This document shows positions 43,146 through 52,024 of a DNA stretch of 64,000 nt, one piece after another. Position 1 is the first letter of the stretch. Each line of letters opens with the position of its first letter. The notes beneath the pieces are model-generated. The model was not told where the DNA came from, did not search any database, and saw only the letters and a list, made by a program, of their open reading frames with translations. The translations under genes were made by a program, and so were the position numbers. Origin of the DNA: Bacteroidales bacterium UBA1756 (GTDB taxonomy: Bacteria > Bacteroidota > Bacteroidia > Bacteroidales > WCHB1-69); assembly GCA_002314795.1 (NCBI GenBank), contig DCHI01000045.1, positions 6,403 through 70,402 of the forward strand, given 5' to 3'.

Positions 43146-44105
43146 TTAGAATTTCTTGACCAACTGTCCCGTTCCCGTATTTTCAATTTTGATTTTGGGA
43201 ACGCCTTTGTAGTTGACGCTACCGGAAGATGTAATGTTAGCTTCCAAGGAAGAAGCGGCTGAAACGGAGATGTCACCGCTGCCACCGTTTTCAATTTTCG
43301 CTTTTTGAGCGGTAACGGTGAGTGCGTCAAAGTTGGCGGCACCGGTACTCTTTACTTCTACGTTTTCTACAGTTCCAGAAACGGTAATATCACCGCTATT
43401 GGGCAATGTAGCTTTGATTTCCTTGCCGGTAAGTCCGGTGATGTTGATGGTTCCCTTGCCGTTTTCTTTAATGATAAAGGATTCGCTTTGAATGCTGGTA
43501 AAAGTGCAAGCTTCGGACGTTGAAGCGGTAAGTTCAATTTTTTTTGCTCCGGCAAGGTTGTTGATGGAACAACTGGTGTTGTTTTTCAACTCCATCTTGA
43601 TGCTTTCCGCAGCCATTTCATTGAAGGTGATTTGAGACTTCTTTTCGGCAGTGAGTTTCAAAGAGCTGGTACGCAAACTTTTGATGTTGACGGAACCTTC
43701 TCCGGCAACAGCCATTTCCATTTTGTCTGAAGGAATGCCGTTCATTTCAACTTTCCCGTTGCCTTCCATTTGAAATTTGGAAAGGGAAGGAAGGGAAATA
43801 CGAATCACGATGGGCATATTGTTTTTCAAAGTGGCTTTTTTTGCCACACTGATGTTCAGAGCTTTCCCCTTCACTTCAGTAATAATGTATTCTTGAAGAT
43901 TGGATTCTGCTTCCACTTCAACTTTGGGCATTATGGCGTAATCAATGGCAATGTCGAAGTCGGCATTGACGATGACTTGTTCAAAAGGAGCAACTTCCCG
44001 TGCATCTTTTTTCAATTCATTGTTCCCGGGAATGTCCTTCGCCTGAGTAAAAAGAACGGCCACCATCATAGCGACGAAAGCCAAAATTTGTTTTGTGTGT
44101 TTCAT
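43146..44105 (-). CDS. DUF2807 (GIN-domain) secreted protein
   Basis: 319 residues from ATG 44105. Signal peptide of about 22 residues ends FTQAKD. The rest is a right-handed beta-helix-like repetitive sequence typical of DUF2807: FEQVIVNADFDIAIDYAIMP at the start, then repeated short strands such as GNGKVEMNGI, GEGSVNIKSL and GSGDISVSAAS. Members are annotated as putative autotransporter adhesins, but no translocator domain is present and no function is established. The frame is open to 44150, but the promoter box 44139-44147 is inside that extension. Confidence 0.87.
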   Translation of the reverse strand: MKHTKQILAFVAMMVAVLFTQAKDIPGNNELKKDAREVAPFEQVIVNADFDIAIDYAIMPKVEVEAESNLQEYIITEVKGKALNISVAKKATLKNNMPIVIRISLPSLSKFQMEGNGKVEMNGIPSDKMEMAVAGEGSVNIKSLRTSSLKLTAEKKSQITFNEMAAESIKMELKNNTSCSINNLAGAKKIELTASTSEACTFTSIQSESFIIKENGKGTINITGLTGKEIKATLPNSGDITVSGTVENVEVKSTGAANFDALTVTAQKAKIENGGSGDISVSAASSLEANITSSGSVNYKGVPKIKIENTGTGQLVKKF

Positions 44106-44138
44106 AGTATTTGTTTTTATGTTATTGAAAAAAAGCGT

Positions 44139-44147
44139 GCAAAAGTA
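44139..44147 (-). promoter_or_regulatory. -7 promoter box for the DUF2807 gene
   Basis: TACTTTTGC on the minus strand, about 34 bp before ATG 44105. Confidence 0.6.
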
Positions 44148-44183
44148 CAAAAAAGAGACGTTTTAAGAGGTTCGGAATTTTTG

Positions 44184-44191
44184 TAAATTTG
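44184..44191 (+). promoter_or_regulatory. -7 promoter box for the MurL-like gene
   Basis: TAAATTTG followed by CCCG, 22 bp before ATG 44214. Confidence 0.6.
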
Positions 44192-44213
44192 CCCGTTTTT
44201 ATTTTATCGTAAG

Positions 44214-45488
44214 ATGTCTCAGAATAATCAAGATAAGTTTTTGAAATTGCGTCAATTGTATCCGGAGTTTACGTATGATAGTTATTCATATTCCATTCGG
44301 GATAACGAAATTGAAATGCAGTTTGTTTATAGGATGGGAGAAAATATTTGTTTTGCTCCTAAAATGACCTTGCTCCCTGGACGGCATCTTTCAGCGGGTT
44401 TCACTCGCGATTCTTTGGACGGCATCGTCTTCCATATCGGTTTGATAGAATTGATAAGTTATTGGAAATGTGCTTGTTCGCCGATTGTCAATGTTCCGAT
44501 GCGCCGTTTGTCTGCCCAACAGCAACAGTGGTGGAAAAAACTCTATTGGAAAGGTCTCGGTGAATTTTTCTACCAGAATGAAATCAAAACGGACGGAGAA
44601 AGTTTTTTGCAATTCCGTTTTAATGAGGACGCTCCGTCTGCAGCCGACTTTTCGTATCAGCGCGTTACGAACACTGCCTCCATCATTGTTCCGATTGGTG
44701 GCGGAAAAGATTCGGTCGTCACCTTGGAGCACCATCGCCGCACGCACAACATTGTCCCGTTCATCATCAATCCGCGCGGTGCTACGCTCGAATGTGCCCG
44801 CATCGCTGGCTTCCCCAATCAGGACGATATGGTCGTGCTGAAGCGACAGATTTCTCCGAAGTTGTTGGAACTGAACGCGGAAGGTTTCTTGAATGGCCAT
44901 ACTCCGTTTTCCGCAATGTTGGCTTTTTACACACTGTTGGTAAGTGCCGTCACGGATGTTCGCGACATTGCCCTTTCCAATGAGTCGAGCGCGAACGAAC
45001 CTACCATTCCCGGAACAGAAATCAATCACCAATATTCTAAATCTTTGGAATTTGAAGAAGATTTTAGAACGTATGTAACGAATAATATGAATAATATCAG
45101 TCACTATTTCAGTTATTTACGTCCATATTGCGAGTTGCAGATTGCTGAGTTCTTTTCAAAATATCCCGACTATTTTCCGGTTTTCAAAAGTTGTAACGCC
45201 GGAAGTAAAACCGACAGTTGGTGCTGTAATTGTCCGAAATGCCTTTTTGCGTACATCATTTTGTCTCCCTTTATCGATGATGCGACGATGATTCGGATTT
45301 TTGGCGAAGATTTGTTGGATAAATCCTCTTTGCAACATTATTTTGATGAGTTGACAGGCATTGCCGACGTCAAGCCCTTTGAATGTGTGGGAACGGTGGA
45401 TGAGGTGAATCAAGCCCTTGCTATGATTGCGGAGAGTAGAAAAGGGAAGTTCTTGGTGGAAAGATGGAAAAAAATGAAAAATATGTAG
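44214..45488 (+). CDS. MurL-like UDP-MurNAc-L-Ala-L-Glu epimerase candidate
   Basis: 424 residues, no signal peptide or helices. A PP-loop-type nucleotide site IVPIGGGKDSVVTLE (GGGKDS at 162-167) is followed by GHTPFSAMLAF, LSNESSANEPTIPGTEINHQ and YSKSLEFEEDF, then a Cys cluster SCNAGSKTDSWCCNCPKC (about 325-342). These features match my memory of MurL, which epimerises the terminal L-Glu of UDP-MurNAc-L-Ala-L-Glu to D-Glu in some bacteria and so replaces glutamate racemase. I could not compare sequences, and another adenylating enzyme of the PP-loop family is possible. Monocistronic, upstream of the Trk genes. Confidence 0.6.
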   Translation: MSQNNQDKFLKLRQLYPEFTYDSYSYSIRDNEIEMQFVYRMGENICFAPKMTLLPGRHLSAGFTRDSLDGIVFHIGLIELISYWKCACSPIVNVPMRRLSAQQQQWWKKLYWKGLGEFFYQNEIKTDGESFLQFRFNEDAPSAADFSYQRVTNTASIIVPIGGGKDSVVTLEHHRRTHNIVPFIINPRGATLECARIAGFPNQDDMVVLKRQISPKLLELNAEGFLNGHTPFSAMLAFYTLLVSAVTDVRDIALSNESSANEPTIPGTEINHQYSKSLEFEEDFRTYVTNNMNNISHYFSYLRPYCELQIAEFFSKYPDYFPVFKSCNAGSKTDSWCCNCPKCLFAYIILSPFIDDATMIRIFGEDLLDKSSLQHYFDELTGIADVKPFECVGTVDEVNQALAMIAESRKGKFLVERWKKMKNM

Positions 45489-45523
45489 GTGGAAATTTGA
45501 TGTCTCTTTTCAAACGAAAATTG

Positions 45524-45531
45524 TACTTTTG
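45524..45531 (+). promoter_or_regulatory. -7 promoter box for the trkA-trkH operon
   Basis: TACTTTTG followed by CCGCC, about 26 bp before ATG 45558. Confidence 0.65.
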
Positions 45532-45557
45532 CCGCCCTTTTTAAATAGAGAAAAACT

Positions 45558-46250
45558 ATGTCAAACGAAAGATTTGCGATTATTGGAGCGGGGCACTTTG
45601 GTTCATCCATTGCGACCGCCTTGTCGGAACGAGGAGCCGAAGTCCTCGTCATCGATTCGGATATCAAGGTGATTCAGGATTTGTCGGAGGAGGTTGCGTA
45701 TGCCGTCTGTATCGATGCGACGAACAAGCGTGCGCTGTTGGCTGAAAATATTTTGGACTTTGACGCGGTCGTCGTGGCCATTGGCGAGGATTTCGTCAAA
45801 CGGTTGCTCTGTACGGCAAATCTGTTGGACATCGGTGTTAAACGCATCATCTGCCGAACGATGGGAAACAGTCAGAAAACGATTCTTGAAAAAATGGGTA
45901 TCAACGAATTCCTGTCTCCGGAAGACGAAGTCGGTACCCTTTTTGCTGAAAAGTTGTTGAATCCCAACATCTTGTCCTATTTGCAGTTGGCCGATGATTA
46001 CAAAATTGCAGAAGTGATTCCTCCCGCCAAAACCATCGGGCTCACCATCGCCGACCTGAACCTTCGTGACGTTTATCGCCTCAGTTTGATTACGATTCGT
46101 CGCAGCTTCCCAGACGACCTCGGTTCCGATGAAACAACGACGCACATCATCGGTGTTCCTGACACTTCTACCGATATTCAGGAAAAAGATTGTTTTGTCC
46201 TCTTCGGTCGTACCGCCGACATCGAAAATTTCATCAAGAAAAATCAGTAA
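45558..46250 (+). CDS. trkA: TrkA/KtrA-type potassium uptake regulatory subunit
   Basis: 230 residues. N-terminal RCK domain with a Rossmann dinucleotide site FAIIGAGHFGSSIATAL and the acidic VIDSDIKVIQDL; the GEDFVKRLLCT and KRIICRTMG segments follow. The C-terminal half is RCK_C/TrkA_C (about 140-225). One RCK repeat makes it KtrA-like rather than the double E. coli TrkA. It gates the TrkH channel in the membrane through bound nucleotide and forms an operon with it (gap of 6 nt). Confidence 0.93.
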   Translation: MSNERFAIIGAGHFGSSIATALSERGAEVLVIDSDIKVIQDLSEEVAYAVCIDATNKRALLAENILDFDAVVVAIGEDFVKRLLCTANLLDIGVKRIICRTMGNSQKTILEKMGINEFLSPEDEVGTLFAEKLLNPNILSYLQLADDYKIAEVIPPAKTIGLTIADLNLRDVYRLSLITIRRSFPDDLGSDETTTHIIGVPDTSTDIQEKDCFVLFGRTADIENFIKKNQ

Positions 46251-46256
46251 CGGACA

Positions 46257-48062
46257 ATGTCACCAAAGTCATACGACTATTTCAAAAAGAAACTCAATTT
46301 CCGGTTAGTCAACAAACAGCATATTGCTGATACCATACTAACGGTCACTTCGCTTTTGTTGGCGGTGATGGCCATTGCCGGAATTTTGTATGAGCACGGT
46401 TTCTATTTGAATCCCGTTCAAGAACGATGGGTGACAGGCATTGTGACGACTGCTTTTGTTTTTTATGTGGTACACTTTTTGGTTCGTTCCATTTTTTCTT
46501 CCGATTATAAACAATATTTCAAAGATGGGAAATTAGACATTATACTAATAGTCTGTATTTTAGGGTTGTATGCCTTTTTTGCCATCTATGAAAATACGAT
46601 TGATATCGCCAATCCTGTACGGTTCGCACATCGGCGTGTCATTGCGTTTCACCTGTTTTATTTCATCCTGTTTTTTATAGAAATCATTAAGGCACTGGCT
46701 TTTGTAAAAAAAATCAACCTGAGTCCGCCGATGATGATGATGGCGTCGTTCTTCATTCTCATCGCCATAGGAACGGGATTGTTGATGATGCCGAAGATGA
46801 CGACGCACGGAATCTGTTTCATCGACGCACTGTTTACTGCCACCAGTGCCAGTTGTGTCACCGGCCTTGCCGTTTTGAATACCGCGCTCGATTTCACCAC
46901 CTCCGGACAAATTGTTTTGATGGTGCTGATGCAATTGGGCGGTATGAGTATTCTCTCCTTTGCAACGTTTTTCATCTCGTTTCTTTCCCATTCTTTTACC
47001 GGTTTGCGTTATCAATATATGGTGAAGGATATGCTTTCTACGGACAAACTTTCGGACTCTTTTTCTTTTTTGCGAGAAATCATCATTACGATATTTGTGG
47101 TAGAAGGAATCGGAATGATGATGCTTTATATGTATTGGCAAACAACGGGCATTTTCAATGGCCGTGGGGAAACGCTTTACTACGCCTTGTTTCACGCGAT
47201 TTCGGCTTTTAACAATGCCGGTTTTTGTCTTTGGACAGATGGTTTGATGGATAAAAATGTGATTAACAGCTATTTCCCGCAGGTTATCATTATGATTTTG
47301 GTCTTTGCAGGAAGTATCGGATTTGTGGTTCTTCGTGACTTTTTTGCTCCGGAAGTCATTCGGGAACGTAAACGCAAACGCTGGAAAACACTCACAATGG
47401 GGACGCAAATTGCTTTGTTGATGTCTTTTATTGTCATCATCGTCGGCTCCATTCTCTACTTCTTTTTGGAATATGATAATACTTTGGCAGGCAAAGAAAC
47501 GCTTTTTGATAAAATATTTTGTTCCGTCTTTCAAGTCACCTCCGGGCGAACAGCTGGTTTCAACATTGTGGATATCAACACAATAAGCATCCCAATGTTA
47601 GCGGTTATCACCTTGATTATCTTTATTGGTGCCTCGCCGGGCTCTACAGGTGGCGGAATCAAGACGACGACCGCTTTTGTGATTCTCAAGTCCCTTTTTG
47701 CAACCATCAAAGGGAAACAAAGAATTGAGTTCCATAGAAAAACGATTCCTTTCTCGTTGGTTGATAAGGCGTACTCCATTGTCATTATGTCATTGGTAAT
47801 CATATTCATATCGGTAGTTGTGTTGAGTATTGTCGAACCGATGATTCCTTTGAAAAATATCATTTTCGAATCCACGTCGGCATTTACTACTTGTGGACTT
47901 TCTACCGGCTGCATCGGCTCTTTCTCTATTGCCGGCAAAGCGGTTCTCACCGTTGAAATGTTCATCGGCCGTATCGGAACACTTACGTTTGCATACGCAT
48001 TGAGCAAACGAACCAAGGAGAGCCGTCACGAATATCCGGAAACCTATTTTATGGTCGGTTAG
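46257..48062 (+). CDS. trkH: TrkH/KtrB-type potassium uptake channel subunit
   Basis: 601 residues, with extra N-terminal helices before the K+ translocation core. The four selectivity-filter P-loops are recognisable: TSASCVTGLAVL, FNNAGFCLWTDG, VTSGRTAGFN, and TTCGLSTGCIG. ASPGSTGGGIKTTT precedes the last unit. The size fits TrkH with an N-terminal extension of about 130 residues. It takes up K+ across the cytoplasmic membrane under control of the TrkA-like subunit encoded immediately upstream. Confidence 0.93.
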   Translation: MSPKSYDYFKKKLNFRLVNKQHIADTILTVTSLLLAVMAIAGILYEHGFYLNPVQERWVTGIVTTAFVFYVVHFLVRSIFSSDYKQYFKDGKLDIILIVCILGLYAFFAIYENTIDIANPVRFAHRRVIAFHLFYFILFFIEIIKALAFVKKINLSPPMMMMASFFILIAIGTGLLMMPKMTTHGICFIDALFTATSASCVTGLAVLNTALDFTTSGQIVLMVLMQLGGMSILSFATFFISFLSHSFTGLRYQYMVKDMLSTDKLSDSFSFLREIIITIFVVEGIGMMMLYMYWQTTGIFNGRGETLYYALFHAISAFNNAGFCLWTDGLMDKNVINSYFPQVIIMILVFAGSIGFVVLRDFFAPEVIRERKRKRWKTLTMGTQIALLMSFIVIIVGSILYFFLEYDNTLAGKETLFDKIFCSVFQVTSGRTAGFNIVDINTISIPMLAVITLIIFIGASPGSTGGGIKTTTAFVILKSLFATIKGKQRIEFHRKTIPFSLVDKAYSIVIMSLVIIFISVVVLSIVEPMIPLKNIIFESTSAFTTCGLSTGCIGSFSIAGKAVLTVEMFIGRIGTLTFAYALSKRTKESRHEYPETYFMVG

Positions 48063-48120
48063 TGGAAATTTGAATTAGATTTTTGTTAATTCCGCGTCCG
48101 TAGGTTTTGACAAAAAATCG

Positions 48121-48128
48121 TATTTTTG
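48121..48128 (+). promoter_or_regulatory. -7 promoter box for lysS
   Basis: TATTTTTG followed by CAGCC, 29 bp before ATG 48158. It excludes the in-frame TTG at 48107. Confidence 0.65.
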
Positions 48129-48157
48129 CAGCCGAATTTTTCATACAATATAATATT

Positions 48158-49696
48158 ATGGCAATCGAATTATCCGAGCAAGAAATTATCCGTAGAAAAA
48201 AGTTGGAAGACTTTTCCAATTTGGGAGTAAATGCTTATCCCGCACCACTTTATGAAGTAAATGCCACCTCGCAGGAAATTCACGAAAAATTTCCTACTGA
48301 CAATACGCTTTTCCAAAATGTCAGTTTTGCCGGTCGTATTATGAGCCAGCGCATTATGGGCGCTGTTTCTTTTTACGAACTCCAAGACGCGGTTGGGAAA
48401 ATCCAGATTTACGTCAAACGTGACGAAATCTGCCCCGGAGAAGACAAGTCAATGTACAATTCCGTCTTTAAAAAGTTAGATATCGGTGACATCATCGGTG
48501 TCAAAGGTTTTGTCTTTACGACACAGACTGGTGCCATTAGCATTCACGTCAAGGAATTTACGCTCCTTTGCAAATCGGTTCGTCCGCTCCCCATCGTGAA
48601 GGAAAAAGATGGTACTACTTACGATGCTTTCGCTGATCCGGAACAACGCTATCGTCAACGTTACTTGGACCTTATCGTCAATCCTCAAGTGAAAGATACG
48701 TTCATCAAACGCACCAAATTGGTGAACACGATGCGTAACTTCTTGAACGAGAAGGGTTATTTGGAAGTTGAAACGCCCATCCTTCAGCCGCTTTATGGTG
48801 GCGCGGCCGCACGCCCGTTCAAAACCCATCACAACACCCTCGATATGACGCTCTACCTTCGTATTGCCGATGAACTCTATTTGAAAAAGTTGATTGTCGG
48901 CGGCTTTGATGGCGTCTACGAATTTTCCAAAGACTTCCGTAATGAAGGAATGGACCGCTTCCATAATCCGGAATTTACCCAGATGGAACTTTACGTTGCC
49001 TACAAGGATTATGAATGGATGATGAATCTCGTTGAGGAAATGGTGGAAGCCGTTGCCCTCGCTTTGCACGGAACAACAAAAGTTCAAGTTGGTGAAAATG
49101 TTATCGATTTCAAACGCCCGTGGAAACGCTACACGATGTTTGAGGCCATCGAACACTTTACCGGAACGGACGTTTCCAATATGAACGAAGCCGAATTGGC
49201 TGCTTTTGCGAAAAGTGTTGGCGTCGCCGTTGATAGCACGATGGGCAAAGGCAAATTGATTGACGAAATTTTCGGTGAAACGGCAGAATCCAAGTTGATT
49301 CAACCTACTTTCATCTATGATTATCCTGTTGAAATGTCGCCTCTTACGAAAATGCACCGTAGTAAACCCGGTATGACGGAACGTTTCGAGGCAATGTGTA
49401 ACGGGAAGGAACTTTGCAACGCTTACTCCGAGTTGAATGACCCGATTGACCAACGTCAACGTTTTGAAGCTCAATTGGAATTGGGTAAACGCGGGGATTC
49501 CGAATCGATGGTTTTAGACGAAGACTTCCTCCGCGCATTGGAGTTCGGTATGCCCCCGACTGCCGGCTTGGGTATCGGCATCGACCGCTTGGCGATGATT
49601 ATGACCAACTCCCCCTCCATTCAGGATGTGCTCCTTTTCCCGCAAATGCGACCGGAGAAAAAGGAAACCGCTCCCAAAGAGGAAACAACGAAATAA
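48158..49696 (+). CDS. lysS: Lysyl-tRNA synthetase, class II
   Basis: 512 residues from ATG 48158. An N-terminal OB-fold anticodon domain (about 55-165) precedes the class II core: motif 1 around [20 protein letters not shown], motif 2 [19 protein letters not shown], and motif 3 [14 protein letters not shown] near 478. Length and motif order match bacterial LysS. It charges tRNA-Lys in the cytoplasm. Own promoter and a strong terminator. Confidence 0.97.
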   Translation: MAIELSEQEIIRRKKLEDFSNLGVNAYPAPLYEVNATSQEIHEKFPTDNTLFQNVSFAGRIMSQRIMGAVSFYELQDAVGKIQIYVKRDEICPGEDKSMYNSVFKKLDIGDIIGVKGFVFTTQTGAISIHVKEFTLLCKSVRPLPIVKEKDGTTYDAFADPEQRYRQRYLDLIVNPQVKDTFIKRTKLVNTMRNFLNEKGYLEVETPILQPLYGGAAARPFKTHHNTLDMTLYLRIADELYLKKLIVGGFDGVYEFSKDFRNEGMDRFHNPEFTQMELYVAYKDYEWMMNLVEEMVEAVALALHGTTKVQVGENVIDFKRPWKRYTMFEAIEHFTGTDVSNMNEAELAAFAKSVGVAVDSTMGKGKLIDEIFGETAESKLIQPTFIYDYPVEMSPLTKMHRSKPGMTERFEAMCNGKELCNAYSELNDPIDQRQRFEAQLELGKRGDSESMVLDEDFLRALEFGMPPTAGLGIGIDRLAMIMTNSPSIQDVLLFPQMRPEKKETAPKEETTK

Positions 49697-49700
49697 GGAA

Positions 49701-49726
49701 AAGGCGCTTTCGGGCGCCTTTTTTTT
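49701..49726. terminator. Terminator between lysS and the convergent AAA ATPase gene
   Basis: Stem AAGGCGC/GCGCCTT (49701-49707 with 49714-49720) and a T tract to 49726. The T tract overlaps the stop codon of the convergent ATPase gene, and the reverse strand also shows a hairpin followed by TTTTCC. Confidence 0.82.
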
Positions 49727-50897
49727 ACATAAATAGTGATTCGCCGCCAAATTTTTCTCGTAAATAGAAAGAAAAAAATCTGTCGGTGATAAAATATCGT
49801 TTGTTGCCTGTTTCGTCCCCCTCATAAGTTATCCAATCTCCTGACATCAGTTGCTTAATTGCCGACTGTACAGAACTCGCAGATGTGAGTTGGTGGCGTT
49901 TTACAAATGCTCCGGAAGTTATTCTTTCCGCTTTTCCTTCTTGGGCAATAGCTAATAGTAATTCTTTGGGCTTGGGAGCAAGTAGAGATAATCGATTGCG
50001 GTAACTCCTTTCGTTTTCGGAAAGAATGCAGCTTATGGCAGTGCAAACCTCTGAAAATGTGGACTCACTACCATTTTTAGACATTGCAAAAAGTTCATTC
50101 ATCGTTTTTTGCATACAATACGTGTTGCCTTCAAACATATCGTAAAGTTGATGGATGGCTTCGGTCGTAATATCTTTTCCAAATTCACGGAAAAGGTTTT
50201 GCGAAAATTCACGGTAACTGTCAACGGTCAGTTCCAATAGATTCATTTCTGTTGTACTCGCATAAAACGGTCTTGACGTTAGATGAAACATTTCATTGAG
50301 AATGTGACGTTCAGACCCCGCAAAAATGAAATTGGCATTGGCACAATGCTGAATGTGCGTTCTCAATAGTGCTTCTATATTTTTTTCTGGATAATTGGCT
50401 ATCTGCTGAAATTCGTCTATGGCAATAATGCAGTGTTTGTCCGCCTGATTCAGGTAGTCAAAAATTTCAGAAAGCGTATAAGATGGATTTCGTAATGCGC
50501 CTAACGAAAGTGTGAACTTTGGGAGCCCTGTCACAGCATCGTACCCTAATTCGTTGGAAATAGATCGTACCGTAGTCAAAAACTGATCCAGCATTTTCCT
50601 GCCTGCAGGTTTTAATTTCTCAAAAATTTCGCGACCGACAGCATAGGTAAAATCGCGCAGATCACGTGTCCCTAATATGTCAATAAAAAAAGTATAGTTG
50701 TCATTTTCTATTTCTGGTTGTGCAAAGCAGTGATTGATTAGCCCTGTTTTTCCTACTCGTCGCTGGGATAACAGCAGAACATTTCTCCCGTTTTGTATAT
50801 GGGAAATTAGTGTCTGCGTTTCTTTGATTCGGTCGCAGAAATAAGGTTCTGGTATTGGACCAGATATGATAAAGGGGTTGGTGATTTTAGGTGACAT
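49725..50897 (-). CDS. Archaeal-type AAA ATPase
   Basis: 390 residues from ATG 50897. N-terminal NPFIISGPIPEPYFCDR is the usual entry of archaeal-type ATPases. Walker A is LLLSQRRVGKTGLI (about residue 45) with the RRxGKT variant, Walker B CIIAIDEFQQIANYP (about 155), and sensor-like FIFAGSERHILNEMF. The C-terminal 90 residues are a winged-helix domain (GAFVKRHQLTSASSVQSAI, then RYFITDRFFSFYLR). Members are linked to defence or to mobile elements, but no role is proven. The promoter at 50919-50927 lies inside a further open stretch, so the ATG at 50897 is used. Confidence 0.85.
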   Translation of the reverse strand: MSPKITNPFIISGPIPEPYFCDRIKETQTLISHIQNGRNVLLLSQRRVGKTGLINHCFAQPEIENDNYTFFIDILGTRDLRDFTYAVGREIFEKLKPAGRKMLDQFLTTVRSISNELGYDAVTGLPKFTLSLGALRNPSYTLSEIFDYLNQADKHCIIAIDEFQQIANYPEKNIEALLRTHIQHCANANFIFAGSERHILNEMFHLTSRPFYASTTEMNLLELTVDSYREFSQNLFREFGKDITTEAIHQLYDMFEGNTYCMQKTMNELFAMSKNGSESTFSEVCTAISCILSENERSYRNRLSLLAPKPKELLLAIAQEGKAERITSGAFVKRHQLTSASSVQSAIKQLMSGDWITYEGDETGNKRYFITDRFFSFYLREKFGGESLFM

Positions 50898-50918
50898 ATT
50901 ATATATTGATTTGGAGCG

Positions 50919-50927
50919 GCAAAGATA
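50919..50927 (-). promoter_or_regulatory. -7 promoter box for the AAA ATPase
   Basis: TATCTTTGC on the minus strand, followed by CGC, about 22 bp before ATG 50897. Confidence 0.6.
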
Positions 50928-50997
50928 CAAAAAATCCATTATGCTATCAGCATAATTCCAATAGCATAATGGATTTCAGGATTAGATTTCGGCTCTG

Positions 50998-51384
50998 TTA
51001 GTGATGGTGTCCGCAACCGCCGCAGCCACCGCCGCAACCGCCACCATTGCTCTTGGGTGTCGTGCAGCATTTTGGAAGTTTGGCTCTCGCCGCGGCATCG
51101 GCTTTCACATTGTCCGCATCGTAGCCCAATTTGCTGATTCCTTCGCGAAGTTTTTCCACGCTGGTGCTTTTGGTGTCATAGCTGATAGTCACTTTCGAAG
51201 TTTTCATATCGTAAACACACTCTTTCACTCCGGTCCATTGCGGAACGTTGTCCATCAGAATTTTTTTACATTGTTCGCAAGTCCCGTTCGTCTGAATCGT
51301 AACTTTCTGAATGTTCTTCTGTTGCTGTGCGCTCAAGGAAAAAACCATAGCAAGCATAGCAATTACGGTAAGGATTTTTTTCAT
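50998..51384 (-). CDS. Periplasmic heavy-metal-associated (HMA) domain protein
   Basis: 128 residues. Signal peptide to about Ala19-Gln20. An HMA domain follows (about 25-95) with the metal-binding pair Cys36 and Cys39 in TNGTCEQCKK, and the usual MKTSKVTISYD and GISKLGYDAD segments. The C-terminus is a separate metal-rich tail: a CC pair, then Gly/Cys runs ending GGCGGCGHHH, so seven more Cys and three His. It likely binds Cu+, Zn2+ or a similar soft ion in the periplasm, either for delivery or for sequestration. Own promoter; divergent from coaE. Confidence 0.9.
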   Translation of the reverse strand: MKKILTVIAMLAMVFSLSAQQQKNIQKVTIQTNGTCEQCKKILMDNVPQWTGVKECVYDMKTSKVTISYDTKSTSVEKLREGISKLGYDADNVKADAAARAKLPKCCTTPKSNGGGCGGGCGGCGHHH

Positions 51385-51420
51385 TATAAATAGTTTTAAA
51401 AAATTTCAAAAATTCGGCAA

Positions 51421-51428
51421 CAAAAGTA
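51421..51428 (-). promoter_or_regulatory. -7 promoter box for the HMA protein
   Basis: TACTTTTG on the minus strand, about 37 bp before ATG 51384. Confidence 0.55.
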
Positions 51429-51490
51429 CACCTTTTCCGTAAAAGCATTGTCGCCTTTTGTGGAAAAGAAGTCACAATAATTTATCGTCT

Positions 51491-52024
51491 ATGAAAAAAT
51501 ATGCGCTGACAGGAGGAATTGGAACCGGTAAAACATTTATTTCCAAGCAGTTCGTAGATAATGGCATTCCCGTTTTTTATGCAGATGATGAAGCTAAAAA
51601 ACTCTATTCTGATCCGTCGGTGTTAGAAAAACTCCGGTCGGCTTTTGGCAACCAGCTGTTTTCTGACGGTATTTTGGATTTCAAAAAGATGTCCGTTCTT
51701 ATTTTTGGCTACCCAGTCCAGCAGAAAAAATTGGAACAGATTATTCATCCGTTGGTGATGGATCGCTTTGAAAAGTGGGCATCTTTGCAGCAGGCCGAGA
51801 TTGTGATGATGGAGACGGCCATTCTTTTTGAAGCGAATCTTGAAAAATATTTTGATAAAGTTATCGTTGTCAATGCGTCGGTTCCTGTTCGCGTGGCCCG
51901 TATTCGTCGCCGCAACCCGGACCTTTCGGAATCGGAAATCCTTGCCCGCATTCAGGCACAAATGCCGCAAGAGGAAAAATGTAAACGTGCCGATGAAGTC
52001 ATAGACCACGAAATAGATATATAA
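51491..52024 (+). CDS. coaE: Dephospho-CoA kinase
   Basis: 177 residues from ATG 51491. P-loop LTGGIGTGKTFISKQF (about 6-21), VFYADDEAKKLY with the substrate Asp, IIHPLVMDRFEKW, and VVMMETAILFEANLEKYFDKV are CoaE signatures. It is slightly shorter than most (about 195). It phosphorylates dephospho-CoA at the 3' hydroxyl, the last step of CoA synthesis. The stop codon is followed immediately by the ATG of the heptose kinase gene, so they are co-translated. Confidence 0.93.
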   Translation: MKKYALTGGIGTGKTFISKQFVDNGIPVFYADDEAKKLYSDPSVLEKLRSAFGNQLFSDGILDFKKMSVLIFGYPVQQKKLEQIIHPLVMDRFEKWASLQQAEIVMMETAILFEANLEKYFDKVIVVNASVPVRVARIRRRNPDLSESEILARIQAQMPQEEKCKRADEVIDHEIDI

